Positions 18,271-25,948 of a stretch of DNA of 64,000 nucleotides are shown piece by piece (position 1 is the stretch's first letter; every line of letters begins with the position of its first letter). The translations under genes were made by a program, and so were the position numbers. The notes beneath the pieces were generated by a model, which worked only from the letters and a program-made list of their open reading frames with translations, had not been told where the DNA came from and searched no databases. Location of the stretch: assembly GCA_026392155.1 (NCBI GenBank), contig JAPLCP010000145.1:1-64000 (forward strand), given 5' to 3'. The DNA comes from Armatimonadota bacterium (lineage in GTDB: Bacteria > Armatimonadota > Armatimonadia > Armatimonadales > Armatimonadaceae).

Positions 18271-18537
18271 GACCGTCTTGTGCTCCCCGTCCCGATACCA
18301 CCAGACAAAATCCAGCGGGGAGACAGGGGGGATTCTAGCCCACATACAGGCGCTCTGCAAGGCAGCTGAAACCGTCGTTTGCTGTGTTTAGCCAGCGTCA
18401 GAAGTGTTAAATTCGAGCGAATAGAGGCAATAGAATTTTTTGCTTGCAATACCTATCAAACCTGTACACATTGGCAGAGGAGAGGGTATCCTGGTCTTGT
18501 TGAGTGTCAGGTAAACAAGTGTTTAATTTTATATCTA

Positions 18538-19254
18538 ATGATAGCTAATAGTAATAAAAAAGAATTAAATAGACAGTATTTTGTCTGGGGGATGGTTCTT
18601 ATCTCCGTTGGCTTTTCGTTTGCTTGTTCGCGCATGGCAAACTCGAATGGTCGGAGTGCGGTGGCTCTGAATCTCTTAATATTTATTTCGTGTGTATTTT
18701 ACATATTTAAAACCCGCGATAAGGCACTCGCTTGTTTGCTTTTTTCCGCGATGATGTTTGGAGTCGTGGAGCTGCTGGCGGACTTTTTGTGTGTTCGTAG
18801 CACCCGGACACTGGACTATTCTATGGCTCACTCGGCCTTGCTTTTGGAGTCGCCGTGGTGGATGCCGCTTTCGTGGGCGCTGGTCGCGCTTCAAGTGGGA
18901 ACTCTGGGAAATCGGGCCATTGAGCGCTTTGGTTTCATCCGTGGCGCACTACTGACCGGGGTGTTGGGAGCGTCTCTGATTCCGTTTTACGAGGAGATGG
19001 CCTGGGGGGCGCACTGGTGGCGCTACAAGAACTGCCTGATGCTGGGGCACACGCCGGTCTATATCATTGTCGCGGAGTTTGTGATCGGGGCGGGCCTGGC
19101 GCTCTGGGGGCACTTTACTCTCCGCACCGAGTGCTACCGCCGCGCCGCCCAGCTCGGGGCTATGGCAGGGCTGGTGACGGTGATCGGTGGTTTGGTTGGC
19201 TGGGGGCTGGTGGAGTTTATAGGGCGCGGGGCGAGGCCGGTGTGGCCCCCCTAA
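18538..19254 (+). CDS. Integral membrane protein of unknown function
   Basis: The 238-aa protein has about seven hydrophobic helices. Conserved-looking positions include 'SPWWMPLSWALVALQ', 'GASLIPFYEEMAWGAHWWRY' and 'HTPVYIIVAEFVIG'. I do not recognise a characterised family. The ATG at 18538 is preferred over an upstream frame that encodes soluble, unlikely sequence. The first third is AT-rich and the rest GC-rich. Its TAA stop lies inside a C/G-rich palindromic repeat. The 267 bp between it and the divergent dnaA start hold no gene I can support. Confidence 0.75.
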   Translation: MIANSNKKELNRQYFVWGMVLISVGFSFACSRMANSNGRSAVALNLLIFISCVFYIFKTRDKALACLLFSAMMFGVVELLADFLCVRSTRTLDYSMAHSALLLESPWWMPLSWALVALQVGTLGNRAIERFGFIRGALLTGVLGASLIPFYEEMAWGAHWWRYKNCLMLGHTPVYIIVAEFVIGAGLALWGHFTLRTECYRRAAQLGAMAGLVTVIGGLVGWGLVEFIGRGARPVWPP

Positions 19255-19273
19255 CCCCCGCCGGGCGGGGGAA
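19246..19273. repeat. C/G-rich palindromic repeat, copy 1
   Basis: CCCCCCTAACCCCCG is followed by a complementary GGGCGGGGG arm. It lies exactly between two convergent genes and supplies the TAA stop of the upstream one. The hairpin may act as a bidirectional terminator. Related copies lie at 22089, 22141 and 63494. Confidence 0.7.
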
Positions 19274-19274
19274 A

Positions 19275-20099
19275 TTAAAGGTAGGTGTTGATCTCGTCGG
19301 GGTTGATGCGGCGCGGTAGAACGAGGACTTTGACTTGGTAGGTGAAGGTCTCGCCGTTTTTGAGGACGATCGGCTCGTGGAAAAGCGGCGCGGGGCCGAA
19401 GAAGTTGTAGTCGGTCTTGGCGGCGCCATAGAAGGGCTCGGGGTAGCGCGTGTTCTCGGGCGAGGGCAGAAAGACCACGGCGCAGTCCTTGCCATCGGGT
19501 GTGGTGCCTTCAATTCCGCCCCACTTGTAGCGCTCGCCGGTGCAGCGCGTGGTGACCGTCCCATCGTCGAAGACCAGACGCGGGTTCTCTAGGTCGTTTT
19601 TGAGGCGCACGAACAGCCCGCCATAGCCGCCCCAAGTGGTGAAGGGCGTTCGGTCAAGAGTGATGTCTTGCGGGTCGTCGCCGCCTAGAGTAAACCGCCA
19701 TTTTAGGAGCGTAGCGCCGTCTTCAAGAAAGCCACAGCGCCAGTCTCTGTGCTCACCGATCCGTTCTTCTCCTCGGTCTTCCCAGGAGACATGGCTATAG
19801 GTTTGGATAAATCTGTCTGCTCGGAGAATCGCGTGGGGGACGTGAAGGGTTTTCTGGTACCCAAAGATCTCGTCGCGCTCTTCCCAGTAGTTGATGCCAT
19901 TGACGAACTTAAAGGCAAACCAGAGGCCGCGGTGCCAGGTGTGGTCGGCGGGCTCGTGCTCGGTGATGGTGGTGCCGTCGGGGAGGCGGAGCGGGTGGAT
20001 GAAGGGCTTGGGGGCCGAGGCGTAGTCGTAGCACAGGCGCTCGATGCCGTTGTCGTCGGTGAGGCCGATCCACTGGCCGATTTCGTGGGTGATTCTCAT
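19275..20099 (-). CDS. DUF6807 (PmoA-like) family protein
   Basis: The 274-aa protein has 'HPLRLPDGTTITEHEPADHTWHRGLWFAF' near residues 36-63 and 'GGYGGLFVRLKND', the hallmarks of a family once mislabelled methane oxygenase PmoA and now DUF6807. Members accompany sugar-catabolic genes and may act on carbohydrates; the activity is unknown. There is no signal peptide. The ATG overlaps the stop of the enolase-superfamily gene (ATGA), so the two work from one mRNA, possibly in the same catabolic route. Confidence 0.85.
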   Translation of the reverse strand: MRITHEIGQWIGLTDDNGIERLCYDYASAPKPFIHPLRLPDGTTITEHEPADHTWHRGLWFAFKFVNGINYWEERDEIFGYQKTLHVPHAILRADRFIQTYSHVSWEDRGEERIGEHRDWRCGFLEDGATLLKWRFTLGGDDPQDITLDRTPFTTWGGYGGLFVRLKNDLENPRLVFDDGTVTTRCTGERYKWGGIEGTTPDGKDCAVVFLPSPENTRYPEPFYGAAKTDYNFFGPAPLFHEPIVLKNGETFTYQVKVLVLPRRINPDEINTYL

Positions 20100-21391
20100 G
20101 GTGTGATCTTGCCATCGGTGATGGTGAGGGTGGGCCAGCCCGCGGACGATCTATGGTAGAGCGTCGGGTGGGCGGCGAGGGCGGCGTCCTGGGTGGCTCT
20201 GTCGAACATGGAGAGCCCGGCGAAGTAATGATGCCCGTTGCGCTCGACACTCTCGATGCCCAGTGCGGCCATGACAGCTAAATCCTGCTCCAGACAGACC
20301 GGGCCGACACAGGTGAGGTCCTCGCCGGAGAGCAGTGCGCCGCGTTTTTTCGCAAGGCAGGCGTTGGCGACTCCCTTGAAGACCCCTTTGCAGCCCTTAT
20401 GGCTCGTCCCCGCGTAGCCCAACGCCAGCGCACGCGGAAAGTCGCCGATTGCGCCGTCGGACTCATCAATGATAATGGGCGGGTGGCCGTCCCACGCTGC
20501 GAGTCCTACTCCCGCCGCCTCAGTAAGGGCTTGGTCACGGTGGAGGGGCTGCTCGATAAACAAACAGCGGGTTTTGTAGGTGCTCGGCAAGCCCTCCCAG
20601 ACGGCGCGGACACTTGCGAAATCGGTGTAGGACTCGTTGGCATCGAGTGTGAAAGCCCAGTCGTGGGGGGCGTGGCTGGCGCAGACTTCTAAAACGGCGC
20701 GGGTGCGGGCGATGTCCGCCTCGACATTGCCGCCAAGCTTGAGCTTGAAGTGCTTCAGGCCGTAGGTGGCGATGTTATCTTCGAGAGTTTTGGGCAAAGC
20801 ATCATCGCGTTCGGTTCCCTCCAGTGGATCGGCCATCCCGACCGTGTGCCGGAGCGTGAGTTGCGTGCGGGGCGCATCGGGGAGCCAGTCCGAAGGCTGT
20901 GTGCCTGCCAGCTCAGGATGAATGGCTCCTAGTTCGATCCCGAAGGCATTGGTCTTGAGAAGTGTGTGAAAGGGCTGGCCGATGGCATTGCAGAGCGCAT
21001 CTATCACCGCCCGCTCCACCAGCGTCACCGGAAAGTGTGTCCAGAGGGTTGGCAAGCCTGTCTCTTGGGCATACGCCGCTTGCTTTGCGTAAAGCACCTG
21101 CCAGAGCCCAAAGGCTGTTTGCGCCTCCAAGCCCATCGCCCAGCCCAGCGTTTTCTCTATGAGCGCGATCAGCTCGGCGTTGTCGTCCTCCGGTGAGGTG
21201 TCCGGGCGCTTGTAGAGCCACTTGGGCGAGAGATGCTCAGCGGCGATTCCCGTGACCCGCTTGCCGTCGATCTCGACATCTGCCTCCACAAAGGCGTGCG
21301 TGAGATCGGTGACCGTGGCGATCCCGTAGCGAAAGGGCAGGCGCAGGTGCAGGTCTTGCAGGCGCAGGCGGCAGGCGAGAATGCGAATCAT
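20096..21391 (-). CDS. Enolase-superfamily (mandelate racemase/muconate lactonizing type) enzyme
   Basis: The 431-aa protein has the superfamily layout: an N-terminal capping domain, then a barrel with K-x-K ('HFKLKLGG'), 'AFTLDANESY' (metal Asp), 'CLFIEQPLHRD' (metal Glu), 'IIIDESDGAIGD' and 'GYAGTSHKGCKG'. Such enzymes abstract a proton alpha to a carboxylate in sugar acids or related substrates. The exact substrate is not deducible. TATAAT ends 6 nt before the ATG, with no Shine-Dalgarno. It is divergent from queE over 27 bp. Confidence 0.88.
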   Translation of the reverse strand: MIRILACRLRLQDLHLRLPFRYGIATVTDLTHAFVEADVEIDGKRVTGIAAEHLSPKWLYKRPDTSPEDDNAELIALIEKTLGWAMGLEAQTAFGLWQVLYAKQAAYAQETGLPTLWTHFPVTLVERAVIDALCNAIGQPFHTLLKTNAFGIELGAIHPELAGTQPSDWLPDAPRTQLTLRHTVGMADPLEGTERDDALPKTLEDNIATYGLKHFKLKLGGNVEADIARTRAVLEVCASHAPHDWAFTLDANESYTDFASVRAVWEGLPSTYKTRCLFIEQPLHRDQALTEAAGVGLAAWDGHPPIIIDESDGAIGDFPRALALGYAGTSHKGCKGVFKGVANACLAKKRGALLSGEDLTCVGPVCLEQDLAVMAALGIESVERNGHHYFAGLSMFDRATQDAALAAHPTLYHRSSAGWPTLTITDGKITP

Positions 21392-21397
21392 GGGGAG

Positions 21398-21413
21398 ATT
21401 ATAGCGGTAAAAT
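21398..21413. promoter_or_regulatory. Back-to-back -10 elements for the enolase-family gene and queE
   Basis: On the minus strand TATAAT (21398-21403) ends 6 nt before the enolase-family ATG. On the plus strand TAAAAT (21408-21413) ends 5 nt before the queE GTG. The two hexamers are 4 bp apart in a 27-bp gap. Any -35 contacts must fall inside the opposite gene. Confidence 0.5.
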
Positions 21414-21418
21414 ACCCC

Positions 21419-22084
21419 GTGAGCTTTCCTCTTCCTACCTACCAGGGCCAGACTCCCGATCCCGCCGCCGCCACTAAAGAGGCCGTCGCGATCTGGAAGA
21501 CCAGCAAGATTCCCCTCGTCGAGATCTTCTACTCGTTGCAGGGCGAAGGCGGGCGCGTGGGCCAGGCGACGGTCTTTGTACGGCTGGCGGGCTGCTCGCT
21601 GGCCTGCTCGTTCTGCGACACGGACTTTCGGGTCAGGCGGGTGCTAACGGTTGAGGAGATCGTCGCGGAAGTTCTAGAGTTTGGCTGCGAGTGGGTCTGC
21701 CTCACCGGCGGGGAGCCGACGCTTTTTGACCTCAAGCTGCTCTGTGATGCTCTTCATGTGGCAGGCTTGAAGCTCCAGATCGAGACCAATGGCATGCACC
21801 CACGCCCTGAGTGGGGGCTGGAGCACATCACGGTCTCGCCGAAAGAGACCGAGGGTGGCCACATCAAGCCCTGGTACTTTGAGCACGCCACGGAGTTCAA
21901 GTACGTTGTGGACGACGACGCGGATATCCAGCGTGCTCAAAGCTCGCTTTTTCCGGGCACGATCTATCTCCAGCCCAACGCCCTCAACCCCGCCGCAACC
22001 CCGCTCTGTATCGAGGCTGTGAAGGCGCATCCTCAGCGCTTCCGACTGAGCCTCCAAACCCACAAGCTGCTGGAGATTCCGTGA
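21419..22084 (+). CDS. queE: 7-carboxy-7-deazaguanine synthase
   Basis: The 221-aa radical SAM enzyme forms the deazaguanine ring in queuosine/preQ0 synthesis. The cluster motif C-x3-C-x2-C is seen in 'GCSLACSFCDTDF' near residues 60-72. 'EIFYSLQGEGGRVGQATVFVRL' and 'CLTGGEPTLF' are diagnostic. The GTG start at 21419 is favoured by the -10 5 nt upstream and by homologue length; the frame upstream is antisense to the neighbouring gene. Other que genes are not in the window. Confidence 0.93.
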   Translation: MSFPLPTYQGQTPDPAAATKEAVAIWKTSKIPLVEIFYSLQGEGGRVGQATVFVRLAGCSLACSFCDTDFRVRRVLTVEEIVAEVLEFGCEWVCLTGGEPTLFDLKLLCDALHVAGLKLQIETNGMHPRPEWGLEHITVSPKETEGGHIKPWYFEHATEFKYVVDDDADIQRAQSSLFPGTIYLQPNALNPAATPLCIEAVKAHPQRFRLSLQTHKLLEIP

Positions 22085-22088
22085 TGGC

Positions 22089-22119
22089 TTCCCCCCTAAC
22101 CCCCGTTGCACGGGGGGAC
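22089..22119. repeat. C/G-rich palindromic repeat, copy 2
   Basis: This copy begins 4 nt after the queE stop and shares the core CCCCCCTAACCCCCG with copies 1 and 4. The right arm is CGGGGGGAC. Confidence 0.65.
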
Positions 22120-22140
22120 AAAACTGTATTTCCTTGTATC

Positions 22141-22173
22141 TCCCCCGCCGGGCGGGGGGTGGGGGGTGGGGAA
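22141..22173. repeat. C/G-rich palindromic repeat, copy 3 (inverted)
   Basis: TCCCCCGCCGGGCGGGGGG followed by GGGGGGT resembles the reverse complement of the other copies, so copies 2 and 3 face each other across 21 bp. It ends directly at the start of the RecB-type nuclease gene. Confidence 0.55.
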
Positions 22174-22174
22174 T

Positions 22175-22948
22175 ATGCGTAAGTTCACGGTGAGCCCGAC
22201 CAAGCTCCGGACGTTTCACCAGTGCCCGGCCAAGTACAAGCTGGAGTACATCGAGAAGCTCGGGCGGTTTTATAGAAAGCCACGGGCAGGGTTCTCGTTT
22301 GGGGCTTCGCTGCACAATGTCTTGGAGCAGTTTCATACCCAAGGCGGGGCCGAAGCCGTGACCGTCGAGGCGCTCACGGAGACTTTGGCGAGCAAGTGGC
22401 AGTCGCAGGGCTATCAAAGCGCAGAGCAGGAGCAAGCCTACAAGGCGGAGGCGGTGAAGATTCTGGAGGCGTACCATCAGCGAGCCATAGAAATCCCCGT
22501 CACCGAAGCGCCGGTGACGCTCTACTCCGAAAAGACCCTGAATGCGCCGCTCTCGCCGGAGATTGTTCTCTCTGGGCGGGTAGATCGCGTGGATCAGCAC
22601 CTGGACGCCTCGCTGGAGATCGTGGACTATAAAAGTGGGCGAGAAGTGGTCGAGCCCGAGCACGTCGCGGGGGCGCTGGCGATGAGTATCTACCAGTCGC
22701 TCCTCAAGCACCACCATCCCGAGCAGCGGGTTTTTGCGACGATTATCGCCCTGCGCACCGGCTCGCAAGCCTCCCACGAGCAGACCGACGAAGAGCGCGA
22801 GTGGCTCCTCGCGGACTGTTTAGAGACCGCTGAGACTCTGCGCAACAAAGACTGGGACGGCGTCCTGCCCGTCGTCAATACCCACTGCCCAGACTGCGAC
22901 TATCTCCCCCACTGCGAGCGCTACTGGAAACGCCACAACTACGGGTAG
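22175..22948 (+). CDS. PD-(D/E)XK nuclease of the RecB/Cas4-like family
   Basis: The 257-aa protein begins 'VSPTKLRTFHQCPAKYKLEYIEKL'. It continues with the nuclease core 'VLSGRVDRVDQ...LEIVDYKSGRE' (D-x-K of the PD-(D/E)XK fold) and ends with a C-x2-C-x6-C cysteine group ('THCPDCDYLPHCERYW') that, with the first Cys, could hold an Fe-S cluster. This is PF12705-like. It is probably involved in DNA repair or processing; no Cas genes are nearby. The ATG is preferred over an upstream frame running through repeat DNA. Confidence 0.88.
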   Translation: MRKFTVSPTKLRTFHQCPAKYKLEYIEKLGRFYRKPRAGFSFGASLHNVLEQFHTQGGAEAVTVEALTETLASKWQSQGYQSAEQEQAYKAEAVKILEAYHQRAIEIPVTEAPVTLYSEKTLNAPLSPEIVLSGRVDRVDQHLDASLEIVDYKSGREVVEPEHVAGALAMSIYQSLLKHHHPEQRVFATIIALRTGSQASHEQTDEEREWLLADCLETAETLRNKDWDGVLPVVNTHCPDCDYLPHCERYWKRHNYG

Positions 22949-22957
22949 AGAACGCGG

Positions 22958-22963
22958 TATCAT
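22958..22963 (+). promoter_or_regulatory. TATCAT -10 of trpB, 6 nt before ATG
   Basis: The sequence CGGTATCATAGCCATATG places a -10 immediately before the start codon and leaves no room for a Shine-Dalgarno, so a leaderless mRNA is predicted. Confidence 0.5.
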
Positions 22964-22969
22964 AGCCAT

Positions 22970-24175
22970 ATGGAAACGTTTGTCTCTGCCGCCGATAAGC
23001 TTGGGCACTTTGGGCCATTTGGGGGGCGCTACGTCCCGGAAACTCTCATCCCTGCGCTGGAAGAGCTGGAGCGGGCGTGGCAAGATGCGCTGGCCGATCC
23101 GGAGTTCACCCAGGAGTTCCACTACCACCTGAAGAACTTCGTGGGCCGCGAGACGCCTCTGACGTTTGCCGAGGGCCTGACCCGCGAGCTGGGCGGGGCG
23201 AAGATTTATTTAAAGCGCGAGGACTTGTGCCACACGGGGGCGCACAAGATCAACAACACGATTGGGCAGATTCTCCTGGCGCGGCGCATGGGCAAGCCGC
23301 GCATTATCGCGGAGACGGGGGCGGGGCAGCATGGGGTTGCCACGGCGACGGTCTGTGCGAAGTTTGGCTTTCCGTGTATTGTCTACATGGGCGCGGTGGA
23401 TGTCGAGCGGCAGGCGCTCAATGTCTTTCGTATGAAGCTACTTGGGGCCGAAGTGCGGCCTGTGACCAGCGGCACGGCGACCCTCAAAGACGCGGGCAAC
23501 GAGGCCATGCGCGACTGGATCGCCAATGTCCGCGACACGCACTATATTTTAGGCTCCGCCGTCGGGCCGCACCCGTTTCCCTCGCTCGTGCGGGACTTTC
23601 AGAGTGTGATCGGAAAAGAAACCCGCGCCCAAGTGCTCGAAGTCGAGGGACGCCTCCCCGATGTGGTGGTGGCGTGCGTCGGTGGCGGCAGCAATGCGAT
23701 GGGCATGTTCCATCCGTTCTCGGGCGACGAATCGGTGCGCCTTGTCGGGGTTGAGGCGGCGGGCGCGGGCGTGAACACGGACAGGCACGCGGCGACTATC
23801 ACGATGGGCCGTCCGGGGGTTTTCCAGGGCGCGAATACCTATCTCCTCCAAGACGAGTGGGGCCAGATTCAAGAGGCGCACTCCATTAGCGCCGGGCTCG
23901 ACTACCCCGGAATCGGCCCCGAGCACTCGTCGTTTAAGCTAAGAGGCCGCGCCGAGTACGCCGCCGTCACCGACACCGAGGCGCTTGATGCCCTCGGCTG
24001 GGTCTCCCGCGTCGAGGGGATCTTGCCCGCGCTGGAAACCGCCCACGCCTTCGCCCACGTCAAAAAGCTCGCCCCAACACTCTCCAAAGACACCATTCTT
24101 GTCGTCTGCCTCTCCGGTCGCGGCGATAAAGATGTCAACACCGTCATGAAAGCAATGGAAACTGTCGAGCGGTAA
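22970..24175 (+). CDS. trpB: Tryptophan synthase beta chain
   Basis: The 401-aa PLP enzyme condenses indole with serine. The PLP lysine is in '[13 protein letters not shown]'; also present are '[14 protein letters not shown]', the glycine-rich '[11 protein letters not shown]' and '[14 protein letters not shown]'. It is a TrpB1-type chain of normal length. trpA and other trp genes are not adjacent; two small orphan genes follow. The TAA stop is part of the -10 hexamer of the next gene. Confidence 0.97.
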   Translation: METFVSAADKLGHFGPFGGRYVPETLIPALEELERAWQDALADPEFTQEFHYHLKNFVGRETPLTFAEGLTRELGGAKIYLKREDLCHTGAHKINNTIGQILLARRMGKPRIIAETGAGQHGVATATVCAKFGFPCIVYMGAVDVERQALNVFRMKLLGAEVRPVTSGTATLKDAGNEAMRDWIANVRDTHYILGSAVGPHPFPSLVRDFQSVIGKETRAQVLEVEGRLPDVVVACVGGGSNAMGMFHPFSGDESVRLVGVEAAGAGVNTDRHAATITMGRPGVFQGANTYLLQDEWGQIQEAHSISAGLDYPGIGPEHSSFKLRGRAEYAAVTDTEALDALGWVSRVEGILPALETAHAFAHVKKLAPTLSKDTILVVCLSGRGDKDVNTVMKAMETVER

Positions 24176-24178
24176 AAT
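24173..24178 (+). promoter_or_regulatory. TAAAAT -10 overlapping the trpB stop
   Basis: The trpB stop TAA forms the first half of TAAAAT. The hexamer ends 6 nt before the ATG of the next gene, and no Shine-Dalgarno is seen. Confidence 0.5.
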
Positions 24179-24184
24179 ACGCAT

Positions 24185-24571
24185 ATGGCACTCACTATTC
24201 CATCAGAAACCGAGTCCCTTTTGCGAGCGGAAGAAGCCCGGACGGGTGTTCCTGCAGTGGAGCTTCTCAGCCAAGCCGTTAAAGCCAAGTTCGCCACATC
24301 TCCAAATCCCCCTAGTGACGAGGAGCTTCTGCGTCGGGCCACACAAAAACTTTCTGAGAGCTTTTGGGAGCGCTATCGCGCCCTCGTCGCAAAGCAAAAG
24401 TCCGAAACGATTACCGAGCTGGAGCGGGGTGAGCTAATAGCTGTGGTGCGTCAAGCAAATGAATGGCACAACGAGCGCCTAGAGGCTGCGATTGCTCTTG
24501 CAAAGTGGCGCGAGATTCCGTTCGCACAGCTCAAGAGAGAGCTTGATCTTGCGCCGGTAGTCGTGGAATGA
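24185..24571 (+). CDS. Hypothetical helical protein (128 aa)
   Basis: The protein is predicted almost wholly helical: 'TESLLRAEEARTGVPAVELLSQAVKAKF' then 'ERYRALVAKQKSETITELERGELIAVVRQANEWHNERLEAAIALAKWREIPFAQLKREL' (in parts). This resembles a small family that, from memory, often precedes an HNH endonuclease gene. No HNH gene follows here. An antitoxin- or adaptor-like role is possible but unsupported. It has its own leaderless-type promoter. Confidence 0.75.
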   Translation: MALTIPSETESLLRAEEARTGVPAVELLSQAVKAKFATSPNPPSDEELLRRATQKLSESFWERYRALVAKQKSETITELERGELIAVVRQANEWHNERLEAAIALAKWREIPFAQLKRELDLAPVVVE

Positions 24572-24593
24572 CCGAGCGCCATCCGCCAGTGCT

Positions 24594-24809
24594 ATGAAAC
24601 TGCCCAAGCGTCGCAAACTCAAATCTCGCATAGTAACAGTCGAAGAAGTCGAGGCGTTTCTCTTTGCGAACGGGAAAACTCTTGGGGATTGGCAGCTCTA
24701 TGACAGTATCCCTCGCAGTGGCACTTTGGATTGGATGATTGATGACGACGATTTTGCGGAGGCTGTACTGACTTACATGCGGCAGCATGGAGTTCGGGAA
24801 TGTGGGTAA
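24594..24809 (+). CDS. Small hypothetical protein (71 aa)
   Basis: The protein starts with a basic N terminus (MKLPKRRKLKSRIVTVEEVEAFL) and ends acidic ('DWMIDDDDFAEAVLTYMRQHG'). I recognise no family. It lies 22 nt after the 128-aa gene, likely in the same unit, and has no clear ribosome binding site. Its TAA stop is inside the -10 of the next gene, which supports it being a real gene boundary. Confidence 0.6.
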   Translation: MKLPKRRKLKSRIVTVEEVEAFLFANGKTLGDWQLYDSIPRSGTLDWMIDDDDFAEAVLTYMRQHGVRECG

Positions 24810-24812
24810 ACT
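24807..24812 (+). promoter_or_regulatory. TAAACT -10 overlapping the upstream stop
   Basis: The TAA of the 71-aa gene starts TAAACT, which ends 6 nt before the methyltransferase ATG. No Shine-Dalgarno is seen. Confidence 0.45.
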
Positions 24813-24818
24813 ATCCAC

Positions 24819-25364
24819 ATGTCTAACCTAGATTCTCTCCTCGTCGAGCTGGAGGCCACTGCGGAGGCGTTTTGGAATATCAGCCGCGAGAACGCTGTGT
24901 TTCTATCGTCGCTGCTGAAGGCGATGGGGGCAAAGCGCGTGCTGGAGGTGGGGACGTCGAATGGCTACTCGACGCTCTGGTTTGCGGAGGCTGTGCAGCA
25001 AAGCGGCGGTGAAGTCGTGACACTGGAGTTCGATGCGGGCCGCGCAGCCATCGCGCGGGAGAATTTTTCTAAGGCGGGCTTTTCAGAGACCATCACGCTG
25101 ATCGAGGGCGATGCGTGCCAGACGCTAAAAACGCTCACCGGCCCGTTTGACTTTGTCTTTCTGGATGCCGAGAAGCCCGAGTACGCCACGTATCTACGAC
25201 TCGCCGTCCCCCTCACGCGCACCAATGGACTGATTATCGGCGACGACACGATCTCCATGGCCGACCAGATGCCCGAGTATCTCACGCTCGCCTTCGCCCA
25301 CCCCGAGCTAGAGTCCGTCGCCGTGCCCATTGACGACGGCATCGTGCTCTCGCGTAAACGCTAA
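24819..25364 (+). CDS. Class I SAM-dependent O-methyltransferase-like protein
   Basis: The protein has 181 aa. The SAM motif 'VLEVGTSNGYSTLWFAEA' is near residues 40-57, 'VVTLEFDAGRAAIARENF' follows, and 'FDFVFLDAEKPEYATYL' carries the metal-type Asp of the caffeoyl-CoA O-methyltransferase branch. The protein is slightly short for that family. The substrate is unknown. The 3' end overlaps the convergent gene by 4 nt. Confidence 0.88.
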   Translation: MSNLDSLLVELEATAEAFWNISRENAVFLSSLLKAMGAKRVLEVGTSNGYSTLWFAEAVQQSGGEVVTLEFDAGRAAIARENFSKAGFSETITLIEGDACQTLKTLTGPFDFVFLDAEKPEYATYLRLAVPLTRTNGLIIGDDTISMADQMPEYLTLAFAHPELESVAVPIDDGIVLSRKR

Positions 25365-25795
25365 AACCGCACTCCCCGGAGCAGCTCCGTAACAACAGGC
25401 TCCATAGACTTTCGATGCTTGGCAGGATACGCACAAAAGAGAATAGCCATCCCCACTTCATAGAATGGGTACAGTTCAAGTCCATCGTCAATGACCTCCG
25501 TCACCGAGAGCCAGCGGGTGCAAATCTTTCCCTGTTTCAGTCTTAGCCGTGACTCATGAACCCACTTACGTGTCTGCGCACGATGCCCACTGGTTTCAAG
25601 CATGAGAGTCACTTCAAGCCCAAGATTTCGGTGCTTGAAGTTATAGGTGTAGCCATGCCGCATCAGCGACGCATGAGGCTCAGGTGCCTCAAATTTTACC
25701 TTTTTCCAGTGAGCAGGCAATGAAAATTGGATGGGATGATTGTAGGGAGGCTCAGAGTCGAGTAGCGGAAAGCGATAGGTATTTTGCATGGACAT
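25361..25795 (-). CDS. Hypothetical protein (144 aa)
   Basis: The start at 25795 (MSMQNTYRFPLLDSEPPYNHPIQFSLPAHWKKV) is proposed; the frame upstream encodes low-quality sequence. It is a soluble, basic, mixed alpha/beta protein with no recognised motif. One base separates its ATG from a TGA that ends a degraded reading frame on the same strand. An alternative ATG lies two codons later. Confidence 0.6.
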   Translation of the reverse strand: MSMQNTYRFPLLDSEPPYNHPIQFSLPAHWKKVKFEAPEPHASLMRHGYTYNFKHRNLGLEVTLMLETSGHRAQTRKWVHESRLRLKQGKICTRWLSVTEVIDDGLELYPFYEVGMAILFCAYPAKHRKSMEPVVTELLRGVRF

Positions 25796-25796
25796 A

Positions 25797-25948
25797 TCAC
25801 ACCGTGAGATTGAAAAGCATACGGGCATTGAGGACGAAGCCGGGAAGCTCGGGGGAGCAGTCGATGGTTTCAGGGGCATTGAGGATAAGTGGCTCGGTGT
25901 TGGGGTGGAAGAGGGCAACTGGTATCGGAGTCAGGGGGGCAGTGGGCT
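25797..25948 (-). pseudogene. Possible 3' remnant of a Uma2-like gene
   Basis: Between the FAH gene stop and the 144-aa gene, a third minus-strand frame reads 'LTPIPVALFHPNTEPLILN' and then 'IDCSPELPGFVLNARMLF' before TGA. This looks like the C-terminal tail of Uma2/DUF820 proteins (x-S-x-x-LPGF-x-L...LF). No start codon or N-terminal part exists; going upstream the frame runs into FAH coding sequence. It is most simply a truncated relic. Confidence 0.35.

Noticed and set aside
18271-18537. Search for a small gene or DnaA boxes upstream of dnaA
   Set aside because: No exact DnaA box and no convincing frame were found; presumably it is just the dnaA promoter region, with no clear -10/-35 by eye.
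21674-22777. 367-codon minus-strand frame
   Set aside because: It crosses queE, a repeat and the nuclease gene on the opposite strand, has no recognisable domain, and both overlapped genes are well supported.
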